From positions 1-64,000 of the forward strand of contig JANYIN010000107.1 in NCBI GenBank assembly GCA_025362035.1: a stretch of 64,000 nucleotides of DNA, read 5' to 3'. Below are positions 37,601 to 45,985 of this stretch, in pieces. The translations under genes were made by a program, and so were the position numbers. Source of the stretch: Gemmatimonadaceae bacterium. GTDB lineage: Bacteria; Gemmatimonadota; Gemmatimonadetes; Gemmatimonadales; Gemmatimonadaceae. Each line of letters starts with the position of its first letter. The stretch's first letter is position 1. The notes under the pieces were generated by a model. It was not told the DNA's origin, ran no database searches, and was given only the letters and a program-made list of their open reading frames with translations.

Positions 37601-37843
37601 GATGTGCTCGACGTCGTTCACATAGCTCGAATACACTCGCTCGGCCAGCGTGACCACGCGCTGTTCCATCTCGCGCGGCGCGAGCCCCCCGTAGCTCCAG
37701 AGCATGGACACCACAGGGACGTTGATCGAGGGAAAGATGTCGATCGGCATCCGCAGGATCGCGACGATGCCGAAAACGAGCATGAGAATCGCCACGCACA
37801 CGAACGTGTACGGTCGGCGAAGCGCAACGTGTACGAGCCACAC
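34640..37843 (-). CDS. RND efflux permease without the canonical TM10 lysine
   Basis: Third permease of the block, 1067 aa, distant from the two MdtB/C-like ones. First helix is RPYTFVCVAILMLVFGIVAI. TM4 keeps the Asp pair (GILVDDATVAIENIHRN). At TM10, where AcrB has LSAKNAIL, it reads VATANSVLLITFADD, so the proton-relay Lys is replaced by Ala. This feature occurs in some other RND branches, so the protein may still pump. It is preceded by an outer-membrane factor (39 nt) and followed by an adaptor (31 nt), a complete tripartite set. Confidence 0.92.
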   Translation of the reverse strand: MWLVHVALRRPYTFVCVAILMLVFGIVAILRMPIDIFPSINVPVVSMLWSYGGLAPREMEQRVVTLAERVYSSYVNDVEHIESQSLNGLSIVKVYFQPDADVNAGMAQLTAASQGITRNMPPGITPPFMIRFNATDVPILQIGVASPQRTESELSDLGTNFIRVPLGTVHGASVLPAYGGQPRLVNVDIDPQALLSKGLSAGDVSRAINAQNVVLPAGTAKMGDREYYVRLNSSPDSVRQIADLPLKQVNGATITVGDVAQVREGGGVQTNIVRENGRRGTYISVLKNGKASTLDVVGQVKKMLPSIKASLPDDVNLELLGDQSTYVRATIAGVLREGVLAACLTAVMILIFLGSWRSTVIVALSIPLSVLSSIIALWATGQTLNVMTLGGLALAVGILVDDATVAIENIHRNLEHGKPLREAIIVGAEQIAIPAFVSTLAICIVFLPIFALSGPAAALFRPLALSVIFAMAASYFLSRTLVPTMADYMLPAEAAMHGADGRVHPPDGWFRRLVERFDAAFERFRTAYHALLAGALLHRRAVLAAAGVFVALSLLLVPQIGEDFFPQVDGGQFQLHVRLAPGTRLEETELVFAQVERSIRRVIPARDLSLILDNIGLTTYGVALAVGSNATVGPADGDLLVQLASDHSGSTWDYVRTLRRELPKEYPGVTFFFQPADMVNQVLNLGLPAPIDVQISGQNRAGNFAAAQRVASEIERIPGAADVRVQQVMNSPELRFDIDRAKAQLIGLTQRDVSSDLLISLSSSGQTAPNFWLNPANGVQYNVNVMTPQYRMASLEDLDATPIATAGSSVSQTFGNLATTSRGEAPAVVNHYNVQPVFDVYASADRRDLGAVARAIDEILGKERPSLPKGSQITMRGQVQSMRSSFLGLGLGIVFAILLVYILLVINFQSWLDPLIIIMALPGALAGIVLMLFVTHTTFTVPSLMGAIMAMGVATANSVLLITFADDQRQAGRSARDAAVDAGFARLRPVCMTALAMIIGMLPMALGLGEGGEQNAPLGRAVIGGLLMATFFTLVIVPLIYSILRHTDHEPVVNVRPASSPQLSPAV

Positions 37844-37882
37844 GGTGCTACGTCTCGCTGGAGAAAAGTGCGAACGGGCGCA

Positions 37883-39220
37883 TCAGAGTGACCGCCCGAC
37901 GAGCGCTTCGAGCGTTGCGCGCGTTACCTGGTAATTGTAGCGCGCCGCCACCAGGGCGAGCTCGGCTTGCGTCACGGCCAGCGCAGATGTGAGCTGGTCG
38001 AGCGAGGTCGCAATGCCGGCGCGGTATCGCTCTGTCTCCACCCGCAGGTCCTCCCGCGCCGCGACCGTCGCTTCGCTGGCCAGCGCGATACTCTGTTCCG
38101 CCAGCCGCAGGCCGCTCAACAGGCGGGCACTTTCGGCGCGCGCGAGCCGCGTGGCGTCGCTCGACGCGACCCGAGCCACTTCCCACTGCGCCTCGCTGCG
38201 TGTCACCGCATCCTCACGCTGATAACCGTTGAAGATCGGAAAGCTCGTCCCCACGGCAAGTTGCCATCCGGGTCGCGCCGCGCCGATCAGCGCCGACTGG
38301 TTCGCCCAGGCGTATCCGCCCGTCAGCCGCACGTCGGGCACGTATTGGGTCTTCGCGGATCGCGTGGCGGCCTCGCTTGCGCGCGCGTTCGCCTGCGCGG
38401 CTTGTACTGTGGGCGACGCCTCGATTGCCAGGCGCACGATCTCGCCGTCACTCAGAGCCAGCGCGCGCGCATCGAGGGACGCGGGACGACGCGCCCCCAT
38501 CGGACCATCGGCTCCCACGAGTCTGCCCAGCGCGAATGCGGCTGTTTGAAGCGTGTCGTGCGCCGCCACCAGTTGTTGCCGGCCCGCGGTCAGTTCCAGC
38601 CGAGCGCGCAATTCATCGGAGCGTGTCGCGGTGCCCGCGCGTACGCGGTCCTGCGCGTAGCGCACGCTCTGCTCGGCGCGCGACACCCTGGCCTGCGCCA
38701 CGGCGAGGAGATCGGTGCCTCGCAATGCCTCATAGAACGCGCGTTCGGCGAGCAGCGTCACCTGGTACCGCTGCGAGATGTCGAGCGCCTGCGCCGCGGT
38801 GAGGTCCGCCTCGGAACGCTGCCGGTCAGCCGCCCGGCGCCCACCCGTGAAGACCTCGAGGGAGGAGGACAACCCCGCCGCATAGCTCCCTGCGGTAGAG
38901 ACCCCGGGCGCGACAGCGCCGAGCACATCCGACCGAAGCGCAGACGACGTAGCGGTCAGCGTCGGCAGGTAGGATCCCCGCGCCACCCTGACTTCGCTCA
39001 GAGCCGCGCGCACGCCCTGACCGCTCTGTGTCGCGGCGGGGCTGGCCGCCAGCGCGCGTGCGACCACGGATTCCAGATCGAGCAGGGAGTCAATGCGAAT
39101 TGTACCGAGCGTATCGGCGGCCATCGGTCGAGCCGATTGCGCCGACGCGGTCGTACCAGCGGAGGCTCCAAAGAGGATCGCCGCCGCGATGCGCAGGCCG
39201 CGGCAGCCGTGCGATCGCAC
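37883..39220 (-). CDS. Outer-membrane efflux protein (TolC family)
   Basis: Outer-membrane channel of the first tripartite pump, about 445 aa. I chose GTG at 39220 because it gives a signal peptide (RGLRIAAAILFGASAGTTASA) before QSARP; an in-frame GTG at 39265 is also possible. The frame stays open far upstream, but that part is antisense to the sensor-kinase gene and not protein-like. Two efflux repeats are visible (LAASPAATQSGQGVRAALSE and LAIEASPTVQAAQANARASE), with long helices ending in QLTSALAVTQAELALVAARY. First gene of the efflux block. Confidence 0.88.
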   Translation of the reverse strand: MRSHGCRGLRIAAAILFGASAGTTASAQSARPMAADTLGTIRIDSLLDLESVVARALAASPAATQSGQGVRAALSEVRVARGSYLPTLTATSSALRSDVLGAVAPGVSTAGSYAAGLSSSLEVFTGGRRAADRQRSEADLTAAQALDISQRYQVTLLAERAFYEALRGTDLLAVAQARVSRAEQSVRYAQDRVRAGTATRSDELRARLELTAGRQQLVAAHDTLQTAAFALGRLVGADGPMGARRPASLDARALALSDGEIVRLAIEASPTVQAAQANARASEAATRSAKTQYVPDVRLTGGYAWANQSALIGAARPGWQLAVGTSFPIFNGYQREDAVTRSEAQWEVARVASSDATRLARAESARLLSGLRLAEQSIALASEATVAAREDLRVETERYRAGIATSLDQLTSALAVTQAELALVAARYNYQVTRATLEALVGRSL

Positions 39221-39297
39221 GGACCGATGGGAAGCGAGCGTGAGCGATGGTGCGCAACCTGCCACGTGTGGAATCAAGGTGCTCGGCGACGAAAGAT

Positions 39298-39323
39298 GTG
39301 CCACGGCGGCTTGACCGTGGCAC
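39298..39323 (-). terminator. Hairpin between sensor kinase and efflux block
   Basis: Perfect 9 bp stem GTGCCACGG/CCGTGGCAC with an 8 nt loop, 55 nt beyond the kinase stop. On the minus strand it is followed by ATCTTTCGTC, a weak T-rich stretch. It may end the kinase transcript, or act as an attenuator ahead of the efflux genes. Confidence 0.5.
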
Positions 39324-39377
39324 CCGGTGCTTGATGTACGCAGCGCATGGGCATCGCGCTGAATTGCAAGGTGAACG

Positions 39378-40697
39378 CTACGGGGCGCGCTCCACTTCCG
39401 GATCGCCGGACGGTACGGCGAGGCTTCGGCGGGTTCCGGCCGCCGCGGCGTCCTCCTCGCGACGGGACGGTAACGCGAACGCAAACACGCTTCCGCCCGC
39501 TTCCGGGAACTCCGTCCAGACACGTCCCCCGAGCGACACGACCGTATCATGAACGATGCTGAGTCCCAAACCGGTGCCTTCGATTCCCGTGACCGTGTCC
39601 GAATGCGCGCGAAAGAATTGCTGGAACAGCCGCTCGCGCGACTCCGCCGGCACGCCCAACCCATTGTCTCGAACCCGCACAAGTAACTCACCCATGCGGT
39701 TCGCGGTTCCCACCACGAGCTCGCCCTCCACGCTGACCCACCGCTGGACCTTCGCGCGATCGGCGTACTTGATCGCATTGGAGAGATAGTTACTCAGACA
39801 GAGTTCCACCGCCGCCGCGTCCACCTCCACGCTGGGCAGATCGGGTGCAATGCGTAGCTCAACGCCGTTCATATCGGCGGCGTCGCGCATCTGGCGGGCC
39901 ACCTCCGCCGCGGCCTGAGGGAGCAGGACGTTGTGCTGCTGACGCGCGTCGCCGTCCAAGCGCGACAGCAGCAGAAGATTGTCCACCACTCGTTGGAGCC
40001 CATGGGCGTTCGACGCGATCATACGGTGGAACCGCTCGGTCTGGGCAGCGTCGATCCAGGGCTCGTCCAGCAGGCTGGACGCGCCGCGAATGGCTCCGAT
40101 GCGGTTCTTCAACTCGTGCGACACCAGTCGATTGAACCGCCGCAATCGTTCTTCGCGCTGCCGCACCTTTTCCGCCGAGAGCCGGAGAAAGTGCATCATG
40201 GTGGCCTGACGGATCCGTTCCGTGACCTCGGCAATCCGCTGCCAGCTGGAGGCGACCGCGCCCGGTTCCGCGTCGGGGATGGCGTCGAGTTGCTCGCGCA
40301 GAAACGTGTAGACCACGCCAGCCAGCAGCTCGTGCTCCTTCAGGATTTCGTAGGCATCGAATCCTTGCTGGTGCCGCAGTTCCCCCAGTTCCATCGCCTT
40401 CGCGCTGACTGCCGAATCATGATCGGCGTTGGTGGTGGTCCCATCGAGGTAGTCCGCGATCCCATCCACCAGGATGGGCATGTGGTCGAGCAGTTCTTCG
40501 GAGGGAAAGACGTTTTCCGCGTCGAGCTTGACGCGGGCGACGATGCGATCGAGCCAGCGGCTGACGACCTGCGTGCTCGACGCGCGCAACGCGGCCGCGA
40601 GACGCGTGGCGAGATCGCGGTGAGACTGCGGTGCGCTCGGTCGTGGTCTCAAAGGAGCAGGTTCAACCTCGAGTGAAACTTGTGTGTCGGCCTTCAC
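39378..40697 (-). CDS. Cytoplasmic sensor histidine kinase with RsbRD-like N-terminus
   Basis: 439 aa, GTG start, no membrane segment. The N-terminal part (about 25-170: LAAALRASSTQVVSRWLDRI, LDHMPILVDGIADYL and LRHQQGFDAYEILKEHELLA) resembles the RsbT co-antagonist RsbRD N-terminal domain. The kinase core has the H-box FNRLVSHELKNRIGAIRGAS, N-box LSNYLSNAIKYAD, G1 RDNGLGVP and G2 GTGLGLSIVHD, so catalysis should be intact. No response regulator gene is adjacent. It lies just upstream of the efflux block on the same strand, with a hairpin between them, so control of efflux is possible but unproven. Its start is only 26 nt from the tRNA-Lys gene. Confidence 0.9.
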   Translation of the reverse strand: MKADTQVSLEVEPAPLRPRPSAPQSHRDLATRLAAALRASSTQVVSRWLDRIVARVKLDAENVFPSEELLDHMPILVDGIADYLDGTTTNADHDSAVSAKAMELGELRHQQGFDAYEILKEHELLAGVVYTFLREQLDAIPDAEPGAVASSWQRIAEVTERIRQATMMHFLRLSAEKVRQREERLRRFNRLVSHELKNRIGAIRGASSLLDEPWIDAAQTERFHRMIASNAHGLQRVVDNLLLLSRLDGDARQQHNVLLPQAAAEVARQMRDAADMNGVELRIAPDLPSVEVDAAAVELCLSNYLSNAIKYADRAKVQRWVSVEGELVVGTANRMGELLVRVRDNGLGVPAESRERLFQQFFRAHSDTVTGIEGTGLGLSIVHDTVVSLGGRVWTEFPEAGGSVFAFALPSRREEDAAAAGTRRSLAVPSGDPEVERAP

Positions 40698-40723
40698 CGG
40701 ACTTTCTTTCTTTCGAGGATATC

Positions 40724-40796
40724 GACCGGATAGCTCAGTTGGTAGAGCAGGAGACTTTTAATCTTCAGGTCGCGGGTTCGATCCCCGCTCCGGTCA
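40724..40796 (+). tRNA. tRNA-Lys (anticodon TTT)
   Basis: A 73 nt cloverleaf. Acceptor GACCGGA pairs with TCCGGTC, D-arm GCTC/GAGC, anticodon stem GGAGA/TCTTC (one G-U pair) around loop CTTTTAA, T-arm GCGGG/CCCGC around TTCGATC. The discriminator is A and CCA is not encoded. The gene is head to head with the sensor-kinase gene. Confidence 0.97.
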
Positions 40797-41105
40797 CTCG
40801 GCGTTCCCAGCTCACGTGCCGGTCCGTTCACCCGCAGCTCGGATACCTCGGGCCGGCGCTAACGCAGCTCGCGGCGGCGGCGAAGCCTGGGCCGCGACTC
40901 GGCGTCGCGGTCAATCTAACTGGAAATCCGGGATTTGGATGGCGACCGCCGCCACCGTGGGTCGGCTCTGTTCGCCGCGGACCGGGCGCCGGCGAGCCGT
41001 TGCCCTCCCGGACCGGCGCCGCGGCCCCGCCGAGGGCTTCCAAGTGCACAGGCACCGGCAGGCGCCCGGGCGCGGAGAGGATACGAGTTCCGTCTACTTC
41101 ATGTA
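40797..41105. other. Non-coding stretch between tRNA-Lys and the SusD terminator
   Basis: About 310 bp of very GC-rich sequence. Short open frames on both strands are Arg/Pro/Ala-rich and show no recognisable protein pattern. No tRNA, repeat array or riboswitch was recognised. Confidence 0.5.
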
Positions 41106-41149
41106 GTAAAGCCACGCGGCGCGACTCTGATCGCACCGCGTGGCTTTAC
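41106..41149. terminator. Perfect 14 bp palindromic terminator after susD
   Basis: Left arm GTAAAGCCACGCGG (41106-41119) and right arm CCGCGTGGCTTTAC (41136-41149) pair without mismatch around a 16 nt loop. The stem carries AAA/TTT at its base, giving a T-run in either direction. It lies 24 nt beyond the susD stop and can also stop plus-strand transcripts coming from tRNA-Lys. Confidence 0.75.
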
Positions 41150-41173
41150 GATGACTTGACTGCAGTTGGACGA

Positions 41174-42694
41174 CTACGGCGCGGTGGTGTTGCAGAGCGC
41201 CGGGTTGAACGCAGTGTTGTTCTGCTCCGCAAACGGCACCGGATACGCAACGTCGGAACCATAGACGCCAGCGCGGAAGTGCTTTCCGCTCGGGAATACG
41301 GCGTTCGTCGGGAGGTTGTACGGTGCGCGTGCAAGACGACGCAAATCCCCCTGACGATGACCCGTGTTATACAGCCACAGCGCTCGCTCCGTGAACAGGA
41401 GGTTGCGTCGCGCCGCGAATTGCACATCGGCAGTGGTAGTCGAATCTGCCGGATCCACCAAGGGCGACAGGCCGTTCGGTGCGCCGTTCGTCTTGAACGA
41501 ATTCGGCAGCACCCGGGCAGGATACAAGGCCGCCAGAAGCTGCGTTGCCGACGCGCGAAGTGCATTGAGCTTCCCGATCATGGTAGGAATGTCACCCACC
41601 TGCAGTGCCGCTTCCGCCTCGATCAGGCGTGCCTCCACCCCCGATGCCACGGGTACCGCCGCGGCGAGAGTCGGATAATTGTCGTTGTACTTGCACTTGA
41701 TCGAACTCGAGAAACACAGGCCGTTCGTCGGCTTGGGTTCCCACGGTACGCGCACATCCAGGAGGCTGCGAAACGGCAGCCCTTGCGCGCCCGTCGCGGT
41801 GAGCTGCGTCGTCGAGTCGACGCGAATGGCCGCGCCAGCCGCATTCAGTCCGCCCTCGAGGTTCGAGACGCCGTACCGACCATTCTGTTGGAGCGACGCC
41901 ATCGGATTGTTTTCTACCCCGGTGTTGACGGAGTGCTGGAGCAGAAAAACGTACGTGGTGGGAACGACCGCCGCCGCGGCGGCCGCGTCGGCAAACCGTC
42001 CAAGGTTCAGAAGCGCGCGCGCCTTTCCGACCGACGCGAATCGGTTGAAGCCATTCTGCGCCAACGCCTGGTTGAACCGGGTCACGGCCGAGTCGTTCAT
42101 CTGTTCGACGGTCAGACCCACACCGCCCACGATGGCGTTCGGATCGATCGCTCCCACGTCCGGCAGCACACTGAACGGAACGTCGCCGCACCACCCTTCA
42201 CTCAGCGTTACATAGACGTAGGCCTCGATGGCCCGAAGCTGCGCTCGGGTCACGGAGTCCGCTGACGCCGTCGCCGCTGTCGTGAATTGATCAACGACGC
42301 CGTACGCGCGGCGAGCATTGAAGCGCGCCTGCTCCAGTCGTGCGAAGGCGGCATCCGAGATGTTGCCCAGCACGGTCGGTTGCAGGTTGCGTGAATCGGC
42401 CGCCTGGCGCGTCGGAAATGTATCCCCATAGTACGTCTCGTCGGTGATCACCGCCGACGAGGACAGGAACGCATCGTCGCCAAAGCCACTGTAACCGCCG
42501 ATGAACTGCCGGAATGCTCCGTTCACGAGCGCCGGAACCGATCCGAGATTGTTCAAGTCAGTCGGGCGCAGAGTCGCGGGATCAGTGACCTGCACGAGAC
42601 TATTGGTGTCGCATGCTGAAGCGACGAGCGCAAGCGCCGCCAGAGCCAGCCCCGGAAGGGCGCGCGCGCCTTTGCTTCGCGTGATATGAGTCAT
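41174..42694 (-). CDS. SusD/RagB-family outer-membrane nutrient-binding lipoprotein
   Basis: Surface lipoprotein that caps a SusC-type transporter, 506 aa from the ATG at 42694. The signal peptide ends in lipobox VASAC (Cys near 28). The helical SusD layout is visible: an early LNNLGSVPALVNGAFRQFIG, TPR-like helices (RLEQARFNARRAYGVVDQF, RFADAAAAAAVVPTTYVFLL) and the C-terminal region RNLLFTERALWLYNTGHRQ with DLRR, then the end YPVPFAEQNNTAFNPALC typical of the family. It starts 17 nt after the susC stop. No carbohydrate-active enzyme is nearby, so the substrate is unknown; it may be a peptide or other polymer rather than a sugar. Confidence 0.92.
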   Translation of the reverse strand: MTHITRSKGARALPGLALAALALVASACDTNSLVQVTDPATLRPTDLNNLGSVPALVNGAFRQFIGGYSGFGDDAFLSSSAVITDETYYGDTFPTRQAADSRNLQPTVLGNISDAAFARLEQARFNARRAYGVVDQFTTAATASADSVTRAQLRAIEAYVYVTLSEGWCGDVPFSVLPDVGAIDPNAIVGGVGLTVEQMNDSAVTRFNQALAQNGFNRFASVGKARALLNLGRFADAAAAAAVVPTTYVFLLQHSVNTGVENNPMASLQQNGRYGVSNLEGGLNAAGAAIRVDSTTQLTATGAQGLPFRSLLDVRVPWEPKPTNGLCFSSSIKCKYNDNYPTLAAAVPVASGVEARLIEAEAALQVGDIPTMIGKLNALRASATQLLAALYPARVLPNSFKTNGAPNGLSPLVDPADSTTTADVQFAARRNLLFTERALWLYNTGHRQGDLRRLARAPYNLPTNAVFPSGKHFRAGVYGSDVAYPVPFAEQNNTAFNPALCNTTAP

Positions 42695-42711
42695 GTTGGT
42701 CGATGAGCGGA

Positions 42712-45700
42712 TTATTGTTTGAAATCGAAACGAATCGTGAACGTGCGCACGGGTGGCTGCGTGTTGAACTCGCCCTGGCTGAACCCTCCTGCGCCGCCGG
42801 TACCGCCGGTCTCGGCAATTTCCGGATCCACACCCGTGTAGTTCGTCCACGTCTTCAAGTTGCGACCGGAAATGGACACGGACGCGCCATTCAGAATGCG
42901 CGAGCGATTACCGACGGAGGACGGGACCTCGAACCGCACCGAGAGCTCACGCCACTTCACGAACCGCGCATCTTCGATGTAGCCGAATGGCGTCGCACTC
43001 ATGAACTGGTAGCCAATGATCGCCGCCTGTGACGCGAGGGGCGCGTTCGGATTCGACAGCGCTCCGCACTGGCTGTAGTACGCGGTGCTCGCCTGCTGCT
43101 TGCAGCGGAACGACTCCGTACTATTGAGCTGATAGTTTCCGGCGCGACGCTCGAACAGCGTCGTAATCGTGATGGTCTTGAAGAGCGTCAGATCACCGGA
43201 TACGCTCTGGGTATTCGTTGGGAGCGATGGACCGATGTACGCAATGTTCGTCGCCCGGCCAAGGCTATCATGAATGAGGCGCGCGGAGTCGACGGTCACT
43301 TCGGCACGGGTGAGCTTTCCGTTCCCATCCGCATCGGACCACTTGATGGGCAACGCGAAATACCCGCCCGTGGGGTATCCCTCGCGATGCTGTTGCTCGC
43401 CACGGTAGAGCGAAATTGGCGCAACGCCTGCGCCCAGGTTTTCGATCTTGTTGTGGAGAATCGTCGCGGCAAGGTGCGAGCTGAATTGGACGTTGTTGGA
43501 ATTCACGAGGTTGACGCCAACACCGAGCTCGTGACCCCAATTGGCGATGCTGCCAAGGTTCTGAAAGACTGTCGCCGTGAGACCGGCTGACGGGGCGAGG
43601 CTGCGCGACACGAGTGCGTCCTTCGACCGGCGTGAGAAGGCGGTGTACTCGGCCGTCACTCGGTCGCTGAAGAACCCGGCGTCGAACCCTCCCTCCACTT
43701 CCGTCGTCCGCTCGACTTTGAGGTTCGGGTTGCCCGTGTTGGTGAGGATCAGCGAAGGCACTTCGTTCGCGCCCACCAGCGCAACACGCGGGGCGAAAAA
43801 TGTGTCACCGGCGCCGAAGCCCGGGCGCTGGCCCGCCTGCCCGAACGCCGCACGGAGGCGCAGCTGGCTGATCTTGGTGGTCTGCGGGAAGAACCGCTCC
43901 TTCGAGATGAGCCAGGACGCATTCACGGACGGGTAGTAGCTCAGCCCGGAAATATCGCGCGAGAGACCACTGTTGTTGTCCGCGCGCAAACTCGCCGCCA
44001 CGAACAATCGGTCGTCGAACGCCAACTCCTCTCGCGCGAACAAGCCGAGCGTACGCTCGTCCGTGTGCGACTCGTTGACCGCGAACTGGCTCGTCGTCGC
44101 CGAGCAGGAGGCGGTTCCGGACGGGATACCGATGCCGTAGCAGTCGTTGCTTTCGAACAGGTTGCGATTGAAGCTGCCGCCAACCGTGGAATTGGACGTG
44201 ACGCTGCTCAACGGCGTGAACGTCGCGGTCGCCGAGGCATTCGAGGTGTACTGATGACTGTTCCCTCGAAAGGTCGTGTGATTGCCGAGGATGTAACTCT
44301 GGGCAAGCGGCAACTTCGAGGCAGGATCGATTGTCTGCATATCGGTGCGAGCGTACAGATCCATACCGGCGTTCGCATTGAGTCGCAGCCACGAGAACGG
44401 GGTATAGTTGGAGTTCGCGCCGATGACGAACCGGTCGATGCCCTGGTCAGCATACACCTTCCGATCATCCGAGGTGTTGTAACCGAAATAGGAACCGAGT
44501 CGGTCCGACGGGGAGCGAACGGTGTCGGACTCCATGCCCGGGAGATACTCCGCGGGGCCCAGCAACGCGTTGATGAGTGGACCAAAGATGCTGTTGTCGT
44601 TCGAAATGCGATTCGTGGCGCTCGAGATGTATGAGGTATTCACGCCGACGTTCGCGTTGCTGCCGACACGCGCGTTCAGATTTGCGCGCAGCGACGTGCG
44701 CTCGACGCTGTTCGGCCGCAGAACTCCGAGTTCGCGCTCCTTGTCACCCGAGAGATAGAAGGTGAGGGCCTCCGCGCCGCCCGATGCGCTTAGCCCACCC
44801 TTCTGTCGGTTGCCCGACTGATATGGCGTGGTGCGCGCGTCACGGAACTGATCGAACGAGAGAAACACGTCCTGGCTGCAGCTCGTCGCGCCGTTGATCG
44901 TCTGACCTGCCGGAATGCCGGCGCGAAAATTCGGGCAGATGTCGTACGGCGCACCCCCGCCAAACAGCTGGCGCGTATTCAGGAGGCCGTTATCACTGGC
45001 GTCGGTGATGTAGTGTGGCTCCGAACCGGTTCCGAGTTTGGTCAGCGCCGCATAGTTGAGTTGATACGGCGTCTTGTCCGCAGATGAACCCGACTCGTAA
45101 TACTCGTTCCATTTGGTCGTCCCCGCCCGGCCCTTCTTGGAGGTCAGCAGGATGACGCCGTTTGCGGCAGCGCTACCATAGATGGCCGATGCCGCAGGAC
45201 CCTTGAGGATCTCGATGTTTTCGATCTCCTCGGGATTGATGTCGTCCAACCGGGAATAGTCCTGGCCGCCGAGCGTGATGCCGCCCTTTGCGCTCGAGAC
45301 GAGCACGCCGTCCAGGTACAGGAGCGGCTCATTCGAGAGTGACAGGCTGTTCGCGCCGCGAATACGGATGCGCTGGGATGAGCCGACGGTACCGGACGAG
45401 GTCGCGAGATTGACACCCGCCACCCGGCCCTGGAGTACGTCAGCCATCTTCGTGATCGGCCCCTTGTTCAGCGAGCCGACGTCGATGTAGCCGGTGTTCA
45501 CCCCCACCTCTGCGCGGCGCTCCGAGAGTCCGGTCACCGCATTGACGACCACTTCCTGCAACTCCGACGCAGCCTGACTCAAGACAAAGCTCGCAGTGGC
45601 CGTTTGGCCGCTCACGACAATGAGCGTGATGGAGCGCGGAGCGTACCCCACGCGGCGCGAACGGATTTCGCGGGTCCCCGCCGGGATGCCGTTGATCGTG

Positions 45701-45918
45701 AATCGCCCCTGCGCATCGGATATGGCACCCCGCTGGGAGCCGGCGACGAGAATCTGCACATCCGAAACGGGCCGCTGCGTGCCCTGATCAGTGACGGTAC
45801 CCGAGACGGTGCCACCCTGTTGAGCGCGAACGTCAGTCGGAATGCACGCTAGCGCGGACAGTGCTACTGCTAGGGTAAAGAGTCGCCCGCGAACATTCCC
45901 AGGCCGTGACAATCGCAT
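42712..45918 (-). CDS. SusC/RagA-family TonB-linked outer-membrane transporter
   Basis: TonB-dependent nutrient importer, about 1068 aa from the ATG at 45918; GAGGA precedes it. Signal peptide ends near DVRAQQ. Then a carboxypeptidase-regulatory-like domain (GTVSGTVTDQGTQRPVSDVQ, residues about 40-115), a plug domain (LQGRVAGVNLATSSGTVGSS, RIRGANSLSLSNEPLLYLDG, IENIEILKGPAASAIYGSAA, the last being the family signature) and a 22-strand barrel ending in FTIRFDFKQ. It is co-transcribed with susD. No anti-sigma/sigma pair is adjacent, so regulation is not evident. Confidence 0.95.
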   Translation of the reverse strand: MRLSRPGNVRGRLFTLAVALSALACIPTDVRAQQGGTVSGTVTDQGTQRPVSDVQILVAGSQRGAISDAQGRFTINGIPAGTREIRSRRVGYAPRSITLIVVSGQTATASFVLSQAASELQEVVVNAVTGLSERRAEVGVNTGYIDVGSLNKGPITKMADVLQGRVAGVNLATSSGTVGSSQRIRIRGANSLSLSNEPLLYLDGVLVSSAKGGITLGGQDYSRLDDINPEEIENIEILKGPAASAIYGSAAANGVILLTSKKGRAGTTKWNEYYESGSSADKTPYQLNYAALTKLGTGSEPHYITDASDNGLLNTRQLFGGGAPYDICPNFRAGIPAGQTINGATSCSQDVFLSFDQFRDARTTPYQSGNRQKGGLSASGGAEALTFYLSGDKERELGVLRPNSVERTSLRANLNARVGSNANVGVNTSYISSATNRISNDNSIFGPLINALLGPAEYLPGMESDTVRSPSDRLGSYFGYNTSDDRKVYADQGIDRFVIGANSNYTPFSWLRLNANAGMDLYARTDMQTIDPASKLPLAQSYILGNHTTFRGNSHQYTSNASATATFTPLSSVTSNSTVGGSFNRNLFESNDCYGIGIPSGTASCSATTSQFAVNESHTDERTLGLFAREELAFDDRLFVAASLRADNNSGLSRDISGLSYYPSVNASWLISKERFFPQTTKISQLRLRAAFGQAGQRPGFGAGDTFFAPRVALVGANEVPSLILTNTGNPNLKVERTTEVEGGFDAGFFSDRVTAEYTAFSRRSKDALVSRSLAPSAGLTATVFQNLGSIANWGHELGVGVNLVNSNNVQFSSHLAATILHNKIENLGAGVAPISLYRGEQQHREGYPTGGYFALPIKWSDADGNGKLTRAEVTVDSARLIHDSLGRATNIAYIGPSLPTNTQSVSGDLTLFKTITITTLFERRAGNYQLNSTESFRCKQQASTAYYSQCGALSNPNAPLASQAAIIGYQFMSATPFGYIEDARFVKWRELSVRFEVPSSVGNRSRILNGASVSISGRNLKTWTNYTGVDPEIAETGGTGGAGGFSQGEFNTQPPVRTFTIRFDFKQ

Positions 45919-45960
45919 GTTTTCATTCCTCAGTAAGTGTACGAGCCAAGAGATGCTGCA

Positions 45961-45978
45961 CGTCGCCCGCTGGCGACG
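45961..45978 (-). promoter_or_regulatory. Inverted repeat at the 5' end of the susC transcript
   Basis: CGTCGCC-CGCT-GGCGACG, a perfect 7 bp repeat with a 4 nt loop. It lies just downstream of the candidate -10 box, so it would form a hairpin at the extreme 5' end of the mRNA, or act as an operator. Confidence 0.35.
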
Positions 45979-45985
45979 CAGAAAA

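Noticed and set aside
39221-39778. N-terminal extension of the TolC-like frame upstream of 39220
   Set aside because: It would overlap the sensor-kinase gene in antisense, cross a hairpin, and place the signal peptide in the middle of the protein.
40631-42265. A 544-codon plus-strand frame running through tRNA-Lys, the non-coding stretch and susD antisense
   Set aside because: It passes through a tRNA and a terminator palindrome, and its translation is Arg-rich and featureless.
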